Source: Tolypothrix brevis GSE-NOS-MK-07-07A (GTDB taxonomy: Bacteria; Cyanobacteriota; Cyanobacteriia; Cyanobacteriales; Nostocaceae). From it: DNA of 64,000 nucleotides. Below are positions 57,216-64,000 of the stretch, piece after piece. The stretch is taken from assembly GCA_019358985.1 (NCBI GenBank), contig JAHHIJ010000015.1:1-64000 (forward strand), given 5' to 3'. Numbering within the stretch: position 1 is the stretch's first letter; each line of letters starts with the position of its first letter. A program made the position numbers and the translations under genes. The notes under the pieces were generated by a model that was not told the DNA's origin, searched no databases, and saw only the letters and a list, made by a program, of their open reading frames with translations.

Positions 57216-57605
57216 TTAGCTTTTTCCTATTTGTTTCTTCATCTGCTCTAACAAAGCTTTATATTCTTTGCGTTCAGGTTGCAGTTTTACCAGTTTCTCT
57301 AATGGTTCAATTGCTCCTTTAACATCTTTTAGCTGTAGTCTCGCATTTACTAACCCCTCCAAAGCGACTCGGTTTTCTGGTTCCCGCTGCAAAACCAACT
57401 CAAAACCCCGCGCTTGTTGTTGTAATGAAGTCTCAACAGACGCAGTTGCTGACTGGGGTTTGTGCGACGCTTGTTGTAATGCAGGAATCACCGCAAACGC
57501 TGTAGAACCGGCGAAGGAGATTATAGACACGAATCCAACAATCTTTTGCAAGCGCTGCGATCGCTTCGTCCGCGCCATCATGTATTCTTTTTCAGATATA
57601 GCCAT
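57216..57605 (-). CDS. TPR-containing membrane-anchored protein
   Basis: 129 residues. A basic N-terminus ([11 protein letters not shown]) precedes one membrane helix ([20 protein letters not shown]), then a TPR-like pair of helices ([20 protein letters not shown], and [20 protein letters not shown]). Short, single-pass, TPR domain probably in the periplasm or thylakoid lumen side by the positive-inside rule. It may scaffold a membrane complex. ATG 57605; upstream of the GT fusion on the same strand. Confidence 0.75.
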   Translation of the reverse strand: MAISEKEYMMARTKRSQRLQKIVGFVSIISFAGSTAFAVIPALQQASHKPQSATASVETSLQQQARGFELVLQREPENRVALEGLVNARLQLKDVKGAIEPLEKLVKLQPERKEYKALLEQMKKQIGKS

Positions 57606-58174
57606 CTTTAAAACTGCTGTGGTAACTTGACTGATTTTGTCTTCAGGTAAAATACAACTATATACAGATTGACTAAATAATCAATATATGCATTGTAACA
57701 ACGAGGCATTTTGCCGATCAGAGCAAAATCATTCTTAATAAAATCGACCCGACTCTTATCGCCAATTGCCCACGCTCAGGATACCCATCGACAACTCAGG
57801 AACTAACATTTGTGGAAAATTTTCTGGTGAAGAAATGCGCTCCTTGCATTGGACTTTGCTGCCGCGTAACCTGAGAGTGCTTGTCCTGAATCGATTTGGA
57901 CGTTTTTTTTGCTGCGATCGCCCCTTCCTTGTCTCAAATTATTACTTTGTGTTGGTGCAATAAAAAAAATATTGCGATCGCCACTTGATGTAAAATTATT
58001 TTTAGTATCATAGTTATAAAAGCGCAAAACCCCTTTTTGTGACAAGCAAAAATATCAAATTTAGATAAATATGTCTGGTTAGTTAGTCCAATCCCAAATG
58101 TTTGCGGTATCGTGAATAACGTTTCCCTCAAAGAAACGGTAAATATTTCCAGGCAACTGCTAGGACGGTGAGGT
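57606..58174. other. Spacer without recognised features
   Basis: About 570 bases with no convincing gene; the short frames here have no family signature and overlap each other. An ATTTTTTT-type run, a hairpin around GTTTCCCTCAAAGAAAC (~58120) and HIP1 sites are the only things I see. Confidence 0.4.
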
Positions 58175-58450
58175 ATGTCAACACTCACACGCCTGCTTAG
58201 TGTTTGGAGAAAAAATAAAATTTTACTAGCCGCCCTCACCTCTGCTATATCTGCAAGTTTTAGGACGACTAATTTTTTGATCGCGGCTGCTATGGGGTAT
58301 TTGAGTTTTGAGGTAGTAATTACCGTACAAAACCGAAAACATCACAACGCAACTAGAGTTAATTATGGTAGAGTTAAGAAGTTAAAACTTGCTTTGCCAA
58401 AGTACATCTCTACGCATAGGCAAAAATCCCCCAAGGGAAAGCAGTTTTGA
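58175..58450 (+). CDS. Possible small membrane protein
   Basis: 91 residues with ATG 58175 and GGTGAGG close upstream (too close to be a perfect RBS). A hydrophobic stretch ILLAALTSAISASF and FLIAAAMGYLSFEVVITVQN suggest one or two short helices, then a basic tail (KKLKLALPKY). No family recognised; may be spurious. Confidence 0.35.
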   Translation: MSTLTRLLSVWRKNKILLAALTSAISASFRTTNFLIAAAMGYLSFEVVITVQNRKHHNATRVNYGRVKKLKLALPKYISTHRQKSPKGKQF

Positions 58451-58490
58451 TTAAGAATTTACCATACAAAATCTGAATTCATTCGAGGCT

Positions 58491-58718
58491 ATGACTCAGC
58501 AGCAAGTAATTCACCCTATGGTGAAGTTGCAGCGTAACGTGCAATCACTCGTAGAATCTAAAATTATCAAGCCAACCGATAGCATTTGGAAAATCGCCTT
58601 GCTTTACGGCAATGAATGGCAGTACTGGAAACAGGAACTGTTAGATTTTGGCTTTACTATGCAAGACCCAATTGGCGATTTGCTAGCGGTAGAAGCTTGG
58701 GACGAAGAGTCTGACTAA
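58491..58718 (+). CDS. DUF4327 family protein
   Basis: 75 residues. VIHPMVKLQRNVQSLVESKI, IIKPTDSIWKIALLYGNEW and DPIGDLLAVEAWDEESD are close to the conserved DUF4327 sequence, small soluble proteins found only in cyanobacteria. Helical throughout by eye. Function unknown. ATG 58491. Confidence 0.88.
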   Translation: MTQQQVIHPMVKLQRNVQSLVESKIIKPTDSIWKIALLYGNEWQYWKQELLDFGFTMQDPIGDLLAVEAWDEESD

Positions 58719-58725
58719 GGATGGG

Positions 58726-58820
58726 GACAAGGAGACAGGGAGACAGGGAAGAATTTGCTTCCTGATTTATCCCTCACTCCTCCACTCCCTCACTCCCCCA
58801 CTCCCCCGCTCCCCCACTCC
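58726..58820. repeat. Low-complexity GGGAGACA / CCACTCCC tracts
   Basis: GGAGACAGGGAGACAGGGA, then a C-rich run of CACTCCCC-type units. Tandem degenerate repeat in the spacer between DUF4327 and the kinase, common in cyanobacterial spacers. No coding or regulatory meaning is claimed. Confidence 0.5.
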
Positions 58821-58822
58821 GT

Positions 58823-60109
58823 TTATTGGCAACTAGCTAGTGCAGCAGCAAGTTCTTTGGCTGTTTGGTAGCGATCGCGTGGCAGTGGTTCTGTAACGCG
58901 GTCAACAACCTCTTTTAATTTCGGAGTAAAAGTGGGAACGCTTGCCAAATCAAATCGGAAATTTCGACCCCGCTGACGGTAAAACTTAAAAGGATTTTCA
59001 CCTGTTAGTAAAAAAATTAGTGTTGGTCCAATCGCGTACAAATCGGATTGTGTCAAGGGTTGTCCTCGCTCTTGTTCGGGAGCGCAATAACCTTCTGCCC
59101 CAATGCGAGTACCCGGTGCGGTGCCAATTTCTTTCACAGCGCCAAAATCCAGCACCACTATCTGATTATTAGAACTTCGCACCATCAGGTTAGCGGGTTT
59201 AATATCGCGGTGAATTAGTGGTGGATCTTGCCTGTGGAGATAATCTAATATGTCACAGGTTTGGATCATCCAAGCGATCGCACGATTGGGCGTGACAGGA
59301 CCTCTGGTGTAAACTAGTTTTTCTAAATCCTGACCGTGGACTAATTCCATTGCCAGATATTTTTTGCCGCTATCCACAAAAAAGTCATAATATTTAGGAA
59401 TTCCTGGATGACTCAGGGATTTCAGAGTATACGCCTCGCGTTCAAATAATTCTTGAGCCTTGGCTATTTTCGCCATATCAGCATTCATTTGCTTCAACAC
59501 CAGCAATTGCGGATATCCAGCAATCCAACCCGCTGCATCCCAAGCTAGATAGGTAGTCCCCATACCTCCCTGTCCTAGTGTCCGCAACACCTGATAGTAG
59601 CGAATTACTTTCTGTACTACCAGCGGTTGACCGCAGTGGATGCAAAATACATTATTAGGAGAATTACCTTCGTGGGTGCAACTTGAGCGTGTAGTTGCAG
59701 GAATTTTTGCACTCAGTATTTCTGGGAAACTCTTAGCAGCGACTTCGATTTCGCCAACTTCTTTCTCCGCTAATTTAGGAGCGGGTGATTTTATTGGCTG
59801 AATTTCAAATTTGAGTAGTGGTCCGCCCTGCGCCAATTGCAACAGGCAATTATCTGGCAGCAAACTTTGTGTCACCAAGACACTATTGAGGAAAGTGCCA
59901 TTTGTGCCTTGACTGATTATCTGCCAAGAACCACCATTGTTGCCAGAATTGATTTGCTTGAGTTCTAGATGATATCGAGAAACTAAATTATCAGTTAAAA
60001 CAACGTGATTATCTGCCGCTCGACCAACCCGAATTACGGAGTAGTCTTCAAAGCACCACTGCTTGAGCGGCGTTTTCTCTTGCGCTTCTAACAGGGTCAG
60101 AGTAACCAC
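58823..60109 (-). CDS. FHA-domain Ser/Thr protein kinase
   Basis: 428 residues, GTG start 60109. An FHA domain (~22-95) has YSVIRVGRAADNHVVLTDNL and SRYHLEL, giving the phosphothreonine-binding loops. A zinc-ribbon-like CTHEGNSPNNVFCIHCGQPL (~143-163) precedes the kinase (~172-428): GQGGMGTTYLAWD, the Lys in LLVLKQM, HRDIKPANLMV and VVLDFGAVKE. No membrane helix, so cytoplasmic. The FHA part binds phosphorylated partners. The PP2C gene upstream, also zinc-ribbon bearing, is its likely counterpart. Confidence 0.93.
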   Translation of the reverse strand: MVTLTLLEAQEKTPLKQWCFEDYSVIRVGRAADNHVVLTDNLVSRYHLELKQINSGNNGGSWQIISQGTNGTFLNSVLVTQSLLPDNCLLQLAQGGPLLKFEIQPIKSPAPKLAEKEVGEIEVAAKSFPEILSAKIPATTRSSCTHEGNSPNNVFCIHCGQPLVVQKVIRYYQVLRTLGQGGMGTTYLAWDAAGWIAGYPQLLVLKQMNADMAKIAKAQELFEREAYTLKSLSHPGIPKYYDFFVDSGKKYLAMELVHGQDLEKLVYTRGPVTPNRAIAWMIQTCDILDYLHRQDPPLIHRDIKPANLMVRSSNNQIVVLDFGAVKEIGTAPGTRIGAEGYCAPEQERGQPLTQSDLYAIGPTLIFLLTGENPFKFYRQRGRNFRFDLASVPTFTPKLKEVVDRVTEPLPRDRYQTAKELAAALASCQ

Positions 60110-60124
60110 AATATAAAGTAATGT

Positions 60125-60200
60125 TTAGTTAGTAGTTGGTGGTTGATAGTTAGTAGTTGGTAGTTGTTGGTAGTTGATAGTTGTTGGTTAACAGTCAACA
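60125..60200. repeat. TAGTTGGTGGTTGATAG-type degenerate repeat
   Basis: Repeating GTTAGTAGTTGGTAGTTG-like units, with TTGATAGTT variants, between the PP2C and kinase genes. Simple-sequence expansion; nothing else in the spacer. Confidence 0.6.
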
Positions 60201-60229
60201 GTTATCCACTAAGCACTAACCACCAGCCC

Positions 60230-62212
60230 TTAACCATTCTTTTGACCTTCGACATAGGGACGGACTTTTGCTCGGATGAGTATAGCAGTAATGTTGTCAT
60301 GACCATTGTGTTGATTTGCTAAATCAATTAACTCTCTGACTCCGCGTTCTAGGTTAGCACCATAACTTAGCAGGGGTTCTAATTTAGTAGAAAAATGAGT
60401 TTCTAGTAAATCATTATCTGATAAACCGTCCGAAGCGAGGATGAAAAGTGTATCTTGATTAATCTCGAAAAACTGTACATCGGGATGGATCAAGTTTTCG
60501 CCTCGTGGACCAAGGGCTTGAGTAAGTTGATAAGCATCTGGGCGAGCGTAAGCTAAACTTGGTTCTACTCCACGAGCAATTTCTCGTTGACCGACTTCGT
60601 GATCTACCGTTATTTGTTTGAGTTTCTCCTTGCGAGTCAACTTGTATAAACGACTATCCCCCACATGAGCAACAGCAGCTTGAGTGTCTTGGATTAAAAG
60701 CATTACCAAAGTAGTGCCCATGCGACCGACGCCAGAACGGGCATCTTGTTGATTAACATCGTAAATTGCCTGATTTGCTAAAACTACTGCCTCCGCGATG
60801 CTGTCTTTAGTTGGGAGTTGGTTAGAAAGCCAATGTTGTTGAAAGTATTGCCGCAAAGTGGTAACTGCCAACTCACTGGCGACTTCCCCACCAGCGTGTC
60901 CCCCCATTCCATCGCAGAGAATATATAAACCACGCGCTTGTAAAGCTCGGTTTTTGGGCAATTCTAATTTGTTAATTTTGGTTTCTACACCAAAAAAGTC
61001 TTCATTGTGTTGGCGTTGGCGCCCAACATCGGTGTGTCCTGCATCTTCTAGGCTGATTAACTGCATCGGCAGCAGCACTGTTGGCGCATCATCGCCTATA
61101 CCAGCAGTATTTTCTGTGTCATCCAATTGCAGGATAGTCGGCGATGGAGTATGTTCTTCTAGTGTTGGGTCGGTTGTGGGTGGTTGCAGTTCAATTGCGA
61201 TCGCCTCCAAACGCGATCGCAATTGAGCGATGGTTTCAATCTTACCTAACTCAATCTCGCCCAACAAATGTATCACAGAGCCAGATTGAGTGCGTTGCGA
61301 CTGTCTAAATAACGCCTGCCAAATCCGCCCCAAATCTTGAATTGTTAAAGGTTGCGCTTCGGCATTTTCTGGCAACTCAGCAGAATTATTTCTATGTTTT
61401 TCTACGTATAATTCTTGTAGTGCTAGGGTTTGGTCTTCATCCAAGCGCAAATTCGATAATTCCAACAGACTTTGACGACAATTCAATGGTTCTAATAGCG
61501 CCCAGAGTTGGGTCATCTGATAAAACCAATGTAATATTTGTAACGAACTCGACGTATCATCTTGCCATAATTCGACTAAATGCTGCCAATGCGATCGGTT
61601 CTCAATTAGTACCACCTGGATCTCGTTTTCCTGCCATGCATCGTGAATTGATGGTATTTCTGAGTGAGCGCCGGCTTGCAAAGCGATATAAGGTTTAGCG
61701 AGGCTAGGAATTCTGGCTGCTTCGGTTGATGGCAAAATCAAATTGTTTTGCTGATTTCTTAATATTGCCAGTAGCGGCGACACTTGATATGGTTGGCAGT
61801 CTAAAACTCTTACGTACACCTCCATATGAGGGGCAAGTTCTGATAGTGCTGGTAGCGGATCTAACAGTTGATAGCGCTCTTGGGAGTCTAAATAAGAGCC
61901 AACCGGGAGTTCAGAGGAAGTGATTAAGGGAGAAGGTGAAAGTGAGATAGGGGGAGAATCATCTTCTAAGCTTTTTATCTTTTGATCTTCGGGTTCACTT
62001 TCCTTAACTTCCTCGACAAAAGTCTCTTCCTTGGCAATAATTGCCCACCAAATTGTGCCACATTCCGCGCCACAGTTGTGACATCGTTCTGCATTGACAT
62101 CCACAGCGCTATTGCATTTTGGACAGTCCTTTTGCGTCAAGGACGTGCCACAGTTTTGACAGAACTTGTTGGTATTAGAGTTTTCAAATTTACACTGGGG
62201 GCAAATCAGCAT
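60230..62212 (-). CDS. PP2C-type Ser/Thr phosphatase with zinc ribbons
   Basis: 660 residues. Two zinc ribbons at the start, CPQCKFENSNTNKFCQNCG and CPKCNSAVDVNAERCHNCG. A ~300-residue middle part with no family I know (pseudokinase-like, ALLEPLNCRQSLLELSNLRL) links to the PP2C domain (~385-650): DVGRQRQHNEDFFGVE, LCDGMGGHAGGEVASELAVT, VGRMGTTLVMLLIQD, AHVGDSRLYKLT, LASDGLSDNDLL and GHDNITAILIRAK. All metal-binding Asp are present, so it is probably active with Mn/Mg. Same strand as the kinase 120 bases downstream, so they likely form one operon that sets and removes phosphate on shared targets. Confidence 0.92.
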   Translation of the reverse strand: MLICPQCKFENSNTNKFCQNCGTSLTQKDCPKCNSAVDVNAERCHNCGAECGTIWWAIIAKEETFVEEVKESEPEDQKIKSLEDDSPPISLSPSPLITSSELPVGSYLDSQERYQLLDPLPALSELAPHMEVYVRVLDCQPYQVSPLLAILRNQQNNLILPSTEAARIPSLAKPYIALQAGAHSEIPSIHDAWQENEIQVVLIENRSHWQHLVELWQDDTSSSLQILHWFYQMTQLWALLEPLNCRQSLLELSNLRLDEDQTLALQELYVEKHRNNSAELPENAEAQPLTIQDLGRIWQALFRQSQRTQSGSVIHLLGEIELGKIETIAQLRSRLEAIAIELQPPTTDPTLEEHTPSPTILQLDDTENTAGIGDDAPTVLLPMQLISLEDAGHTDVGRQRQHNEDFFGVETKINKLELPKNRALQARGLYILCDGMGGHAGGEVASELAVTTLRQYFQQHWLSNQLPTKDSIAEAVVLANQAIYDVNQQDARSGVGRMGTTLVMLLIQDTQAAVAHVGDSRLYKLTRKEKLKQITVDHEVGQREIARGVEPSLAYARPDAYQLTQALGPRGENLIHPDVQFFEINQDTLFILASDGLSDNDLLETHFSTKLEPLLSYGANLERGVRELIDLANQHNGHDNITAILIRAKVRPYVEGQKNG

Positions 62213-62500
62213 TGTGGAAGTTCCTTAATTCCCGTTCCTGGCGTGCTTCTGACCATTACAATCCATGCATTGCCACAAATGTCGGCTGCTTATAGTAGAC
62301 CGACAAAATATTTTCGTGTCAACAGTGAATTTTGGTGACAGTATTAATTCTTACGCATATTTTCAAAATATGTAAAATAGAGATAAGCTTATCTTTCAGA
62401 ATAACCTGCCATTAAAAGTTAGCGATCGCCCATATTTAAATACATATCTTGATTGTTCGGGGAGATTAGGGAGTAGAGCTATTACCCCCTTTATCTCCCT

Positions 62501-63106
62501 CTATATAGATGCTTTTTTCTCTAGTTTAGTCAACTTATGCAACAATTTTATTTCTTCTAAGGTAAGTTCGCGCCATTGTCCTGGTTGTAGATAATCTAAT
62601 TTTAAATGAGCGATCGCTATCCTCACCAGTCGCAAGGTAGGAAACCCCACAGATGCTGTCATCCTTCTAACTTGGCGATTTTTCCCCTCTGTCAAAGTCA
62701 TCTCTAGCCAAGCTGTGGGGATATTTTTTCTAAATCTGATCGGTGGATCGCGTAAGCTTAACAACGGTTCTTCTGGCAATAGTCGTACTTTTGTCGGTCG
62801 AGTCCGGTAATCTTGAATTTGTACCCCTGTTTGCAACTTCTGCAAAGCCTCTGCATCGGGAATTCGCTCTACCTGTACTAAATAAGTCCTTTCATGTCCA
62901 AATTGAGGATGAGAAAGGCGATGTTGCAATTGTCCGTTATTTGTCAATAATAATAATCCTTCACTGTCCCAATCTAAACGCCCCACAGGGTAAACATCAG
63001 CCACTTCGATGTAATCTTTGAGGGTACTGTGAGTGGGGCTATCTTTTGTAAACTGACTGAGAACGCCGTAGGGTTTGTAAAAAATTATATAGCGATCGTC
63101 ATTCAT
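62501..63106 (-). CDS. Pseudouridine synthase (RluE/RsuA family)
   Basis: 201 residues from ATG 63106 (ATG 63124 gives six more). [20 protein letters not shown], then [20 protein letters not shown] with the catalytic Asp in GRLDWDSEG, and [20 protein letters not shown], typical of the small RsuA/RluE type without an S4 domain. Modifies uridine in rRNA, probably 23S, in the cytoplasm. Alone between two spacers. Confidence 0.93.
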   Translation of the reverse strand: MNDDRYIIFYKPYGVLSQFTKDSPTHSTLKDYIEVADVYPVGRLDWDSEGLLLLTNNGQLQHRLSHPQFGHERTYLVQVERIPDAEALQKLQTGVQIQDYRTRPTKVRLLPEEPLLSLRDPPIRFRKNIPTAWLEMTLTEGKNRQVRRMTASVGFPTLRLVRIAIAHLKLDYLQPGQWRELTLEEIKLLHKLTKLEKKASI

Positions 63107-63309
63107 TATTTTAAAAATACACATGCAGGCTATACGAACAAGGAACGCCTGGGCGGGCTATAATCCTGCTAGCTTGCGCTTTTAAATTTAGGTAACAATA
63201 ATTATTTTAAACATAACAAACGCGGATGTTTCAAGTTGGTGCGATCGCGCTTTTGTTTTTTTTGGTTCAGGAGTGCGATCGCACTAACTTGAAAATTTAT
63301 AAAGATTTG

Positions 63310-64000
63310 CTAGAGAAATTTATCGATAACCCCTTTCCAAGATACCAAATCCTTCATATCTGTCGTTGCTAGACCTTTTAAAGCTGTTTCTGCTTGCTTT
63401 CGGTAACTTCGGAATTTTGACTTAAGAAGTTCTTCTTCCTCAAGTTTTGCTCCACTTGCAAGTATAGAATTGACAGTGGCTAAAATTGCAAGGGTAATAC
63501 TCACAGCAACAACCGCTGCTGCAACATCAAGAACTCCTGTTGGTGGCAAGATTGATTTAACCCAGAGAAAAAGAGTCGTTCCTGCTGCTTTCGCTGCAAA
63601 TACAGGAAGTAACGCAAAGACAGCTTTTCGTGAGATAATTTCACCAGTATACAGATAGTTAAGCCTGACAATTGCGGCAGCTTGTGTAGTTGTTATATAG
63701 ACTGCGCTACCGGGAATAAATGCTTGAACAGCAACTGCAACTAACGCCGTCGCTATGGTGTTTTTCGCGTAGGATTTTTTCTCACCCATGTGGCGAGCGA
63801 GTAATAGATCCTTTCCCTTTGAACCTAAAAAATTTTCGATATCCTCCCGGAAGCAATATACACCACGAATATCTAGTGGAGTGTCAGGAGGAGTATCACC
63901 GTCATAGCCGAATGCACACACTGGGTAAATTTTTTCTATCTGAAGCACCTCTTTCCACTGAGTAATAACCTTTTCTAAAGCCGAGGGAGATAACCTATCC
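63310..64000 (-). CDS. Membrane protein, 5' part cut by the window edge
   Basis: The frame is open to the window edge: codons before the internal GTG 63948 read ALEKVITQWKEVLQIEK, continuous with the coding sequence. At least 229 residues. A soluble part (CAFGYDGDTPPDTPLDIRGV) precedes a hydrophobic region with ~3-4 helices (AKNTIATALVAVAVQAFIPG, VFALLPVFAAKAAGTTLFLW, VAAAVVAVSITLAILATVNS) and a charged coiled end. This layout recalls the hydrophobic C-terminus of Era-like GTPases with DUF697, but no GTP motif lies in the visible part, so that is only a guess. Confidence 0.55.
   Translation of the reverse strand, partial: DRLSPSALEKVITQWKEVLQIEKIYPVCAFGYDGDTPPDTPLDIRGVYCFREDIENFLGSKGKDLLLARHMGEKKSYAKNTIATALVAVAVQAFIPGSAVYITTTQAAAIVRLNYLYTGEIISRKAVFALLPVFAAKAAGTTLFLWVKSILPPTGVLDVAAAVVAVSITLAILATVNSILASGAKLEEEELLKSKFRSYRKQAETALKGLATTDMKDLVSWKGVIDKFL

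Noticed and set aside
57803-58239. Minus-strand frames of 80 and 101 residues
   Set aside because: They overlap each other, have odd composition and no start signals; treated as noncoding spacer.
58726-58820. G-quadruplex or regulatory tract
   Set aside because: Low-complexity GGGAGACA and CACTCCCC runs are common in cyanobacterial spacers; the G-runs are irregular.

Overview
This window is chromosomal DNA of a cyanobacterium. It is dotted throughout with the HIP1 octamer GCGATCGC, is fairly AT-rich, and carries lineage-typical genes: the SbtA/SbtB bicarbonate uptake pair, the thioredoxin reductase-thioredoxin fusion NTRC, a peroxiredoxin-glutaredoxin hybrid, a DUF4327 protein, GUN4-like and Uma2 proteins, eukaryote-like Ser/Thr kinases and a PP2C phosphatase with zinc ribbons. 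The very high load of short palindromic repeats and decayed genes suggests a large-genome filamentous form (Nostocales-like), but the genus cannot be fixed from this sequence.

Layout. 0-5.4 kb: small or unrecognised secreted/membrane proteins and a membrane-anchored Ser/Thr kinase, separated by repeat-rich spacers. 5.6-14.5 kb: an accessory, decaying zone with a DUF262 protein followed by an AAA ATPase and a third gene joined by an apparent internal deletion, a FUSC transporter, a deleted CHAT/AAA-like gene, a DUF433-GUN4 chimera, a three-gene ATGA-overlapped operon whose aspartyl protease is split by a palindromic insertion, a tRNA-Arg(CCG), and an M23 peptidase gene stopped by TGA at a probable Trp codon. 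14.7-20.8 kb: mostly intact housekeeping genes (ferritin-like protein, TrmFO, Uma2, GST, SbtB-SbtA, Prx-Grx). 21.2-22.2 kb: the wreck of an ATPase/TPR gene with a small insertion.

22.3-40.6 kb is a surface-polysaccharide locus, largely on the minus strand: WecB/TagA/CpsF transferase, Wzz/BY-kinase, hexapeptide acetyltransferase, GT2 and GT4 transferases, an O-antigen ligase/polymerase, a flippase, an acyltransferase and a methyltransferase. Two sugar-transferase-like genes lie on the plus strand, with an FkbM methyltransferase remnant. Together they can assemble, export, polymerise and decorate an exopolysaccharide or O-antigen.

41.3-49.6 kb is core metabolism: an amidase, CTP synthase, a ROK glucokinase-like protein with a nuclease-like neighbour, an oligopeptide-type ABC permease and NTRC. 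49.9-57.6 kb combines a class I methyltransferase, a type IV pilin, a SPINDLY-type O-GlcNAc transferase and a large methyltransferase-GT2-GT4 fusion, a candidate pilin or surface-protein glycosylation locus. 58.5-62.2 kb holds a DUF4327 protein, an FHA-Ser/Thr kinase and a PP2C phosphatase, likely a signalling pair. The window ends with a pseudouridine synthase and the C-terminal part of a membrane protein running off the edge.

No CRISPR array, rRNA, prophage or intact transposase was seen. The most notable theme is genome erosion and shuffling by small palindromic elements: at least five copies of one ~92 bp element, an insertion inside a protease gene, a repeat nested in a repeat, a tandem duplication that captured the end of a gene, and an 85-nt cloverleaf-forming repeat.
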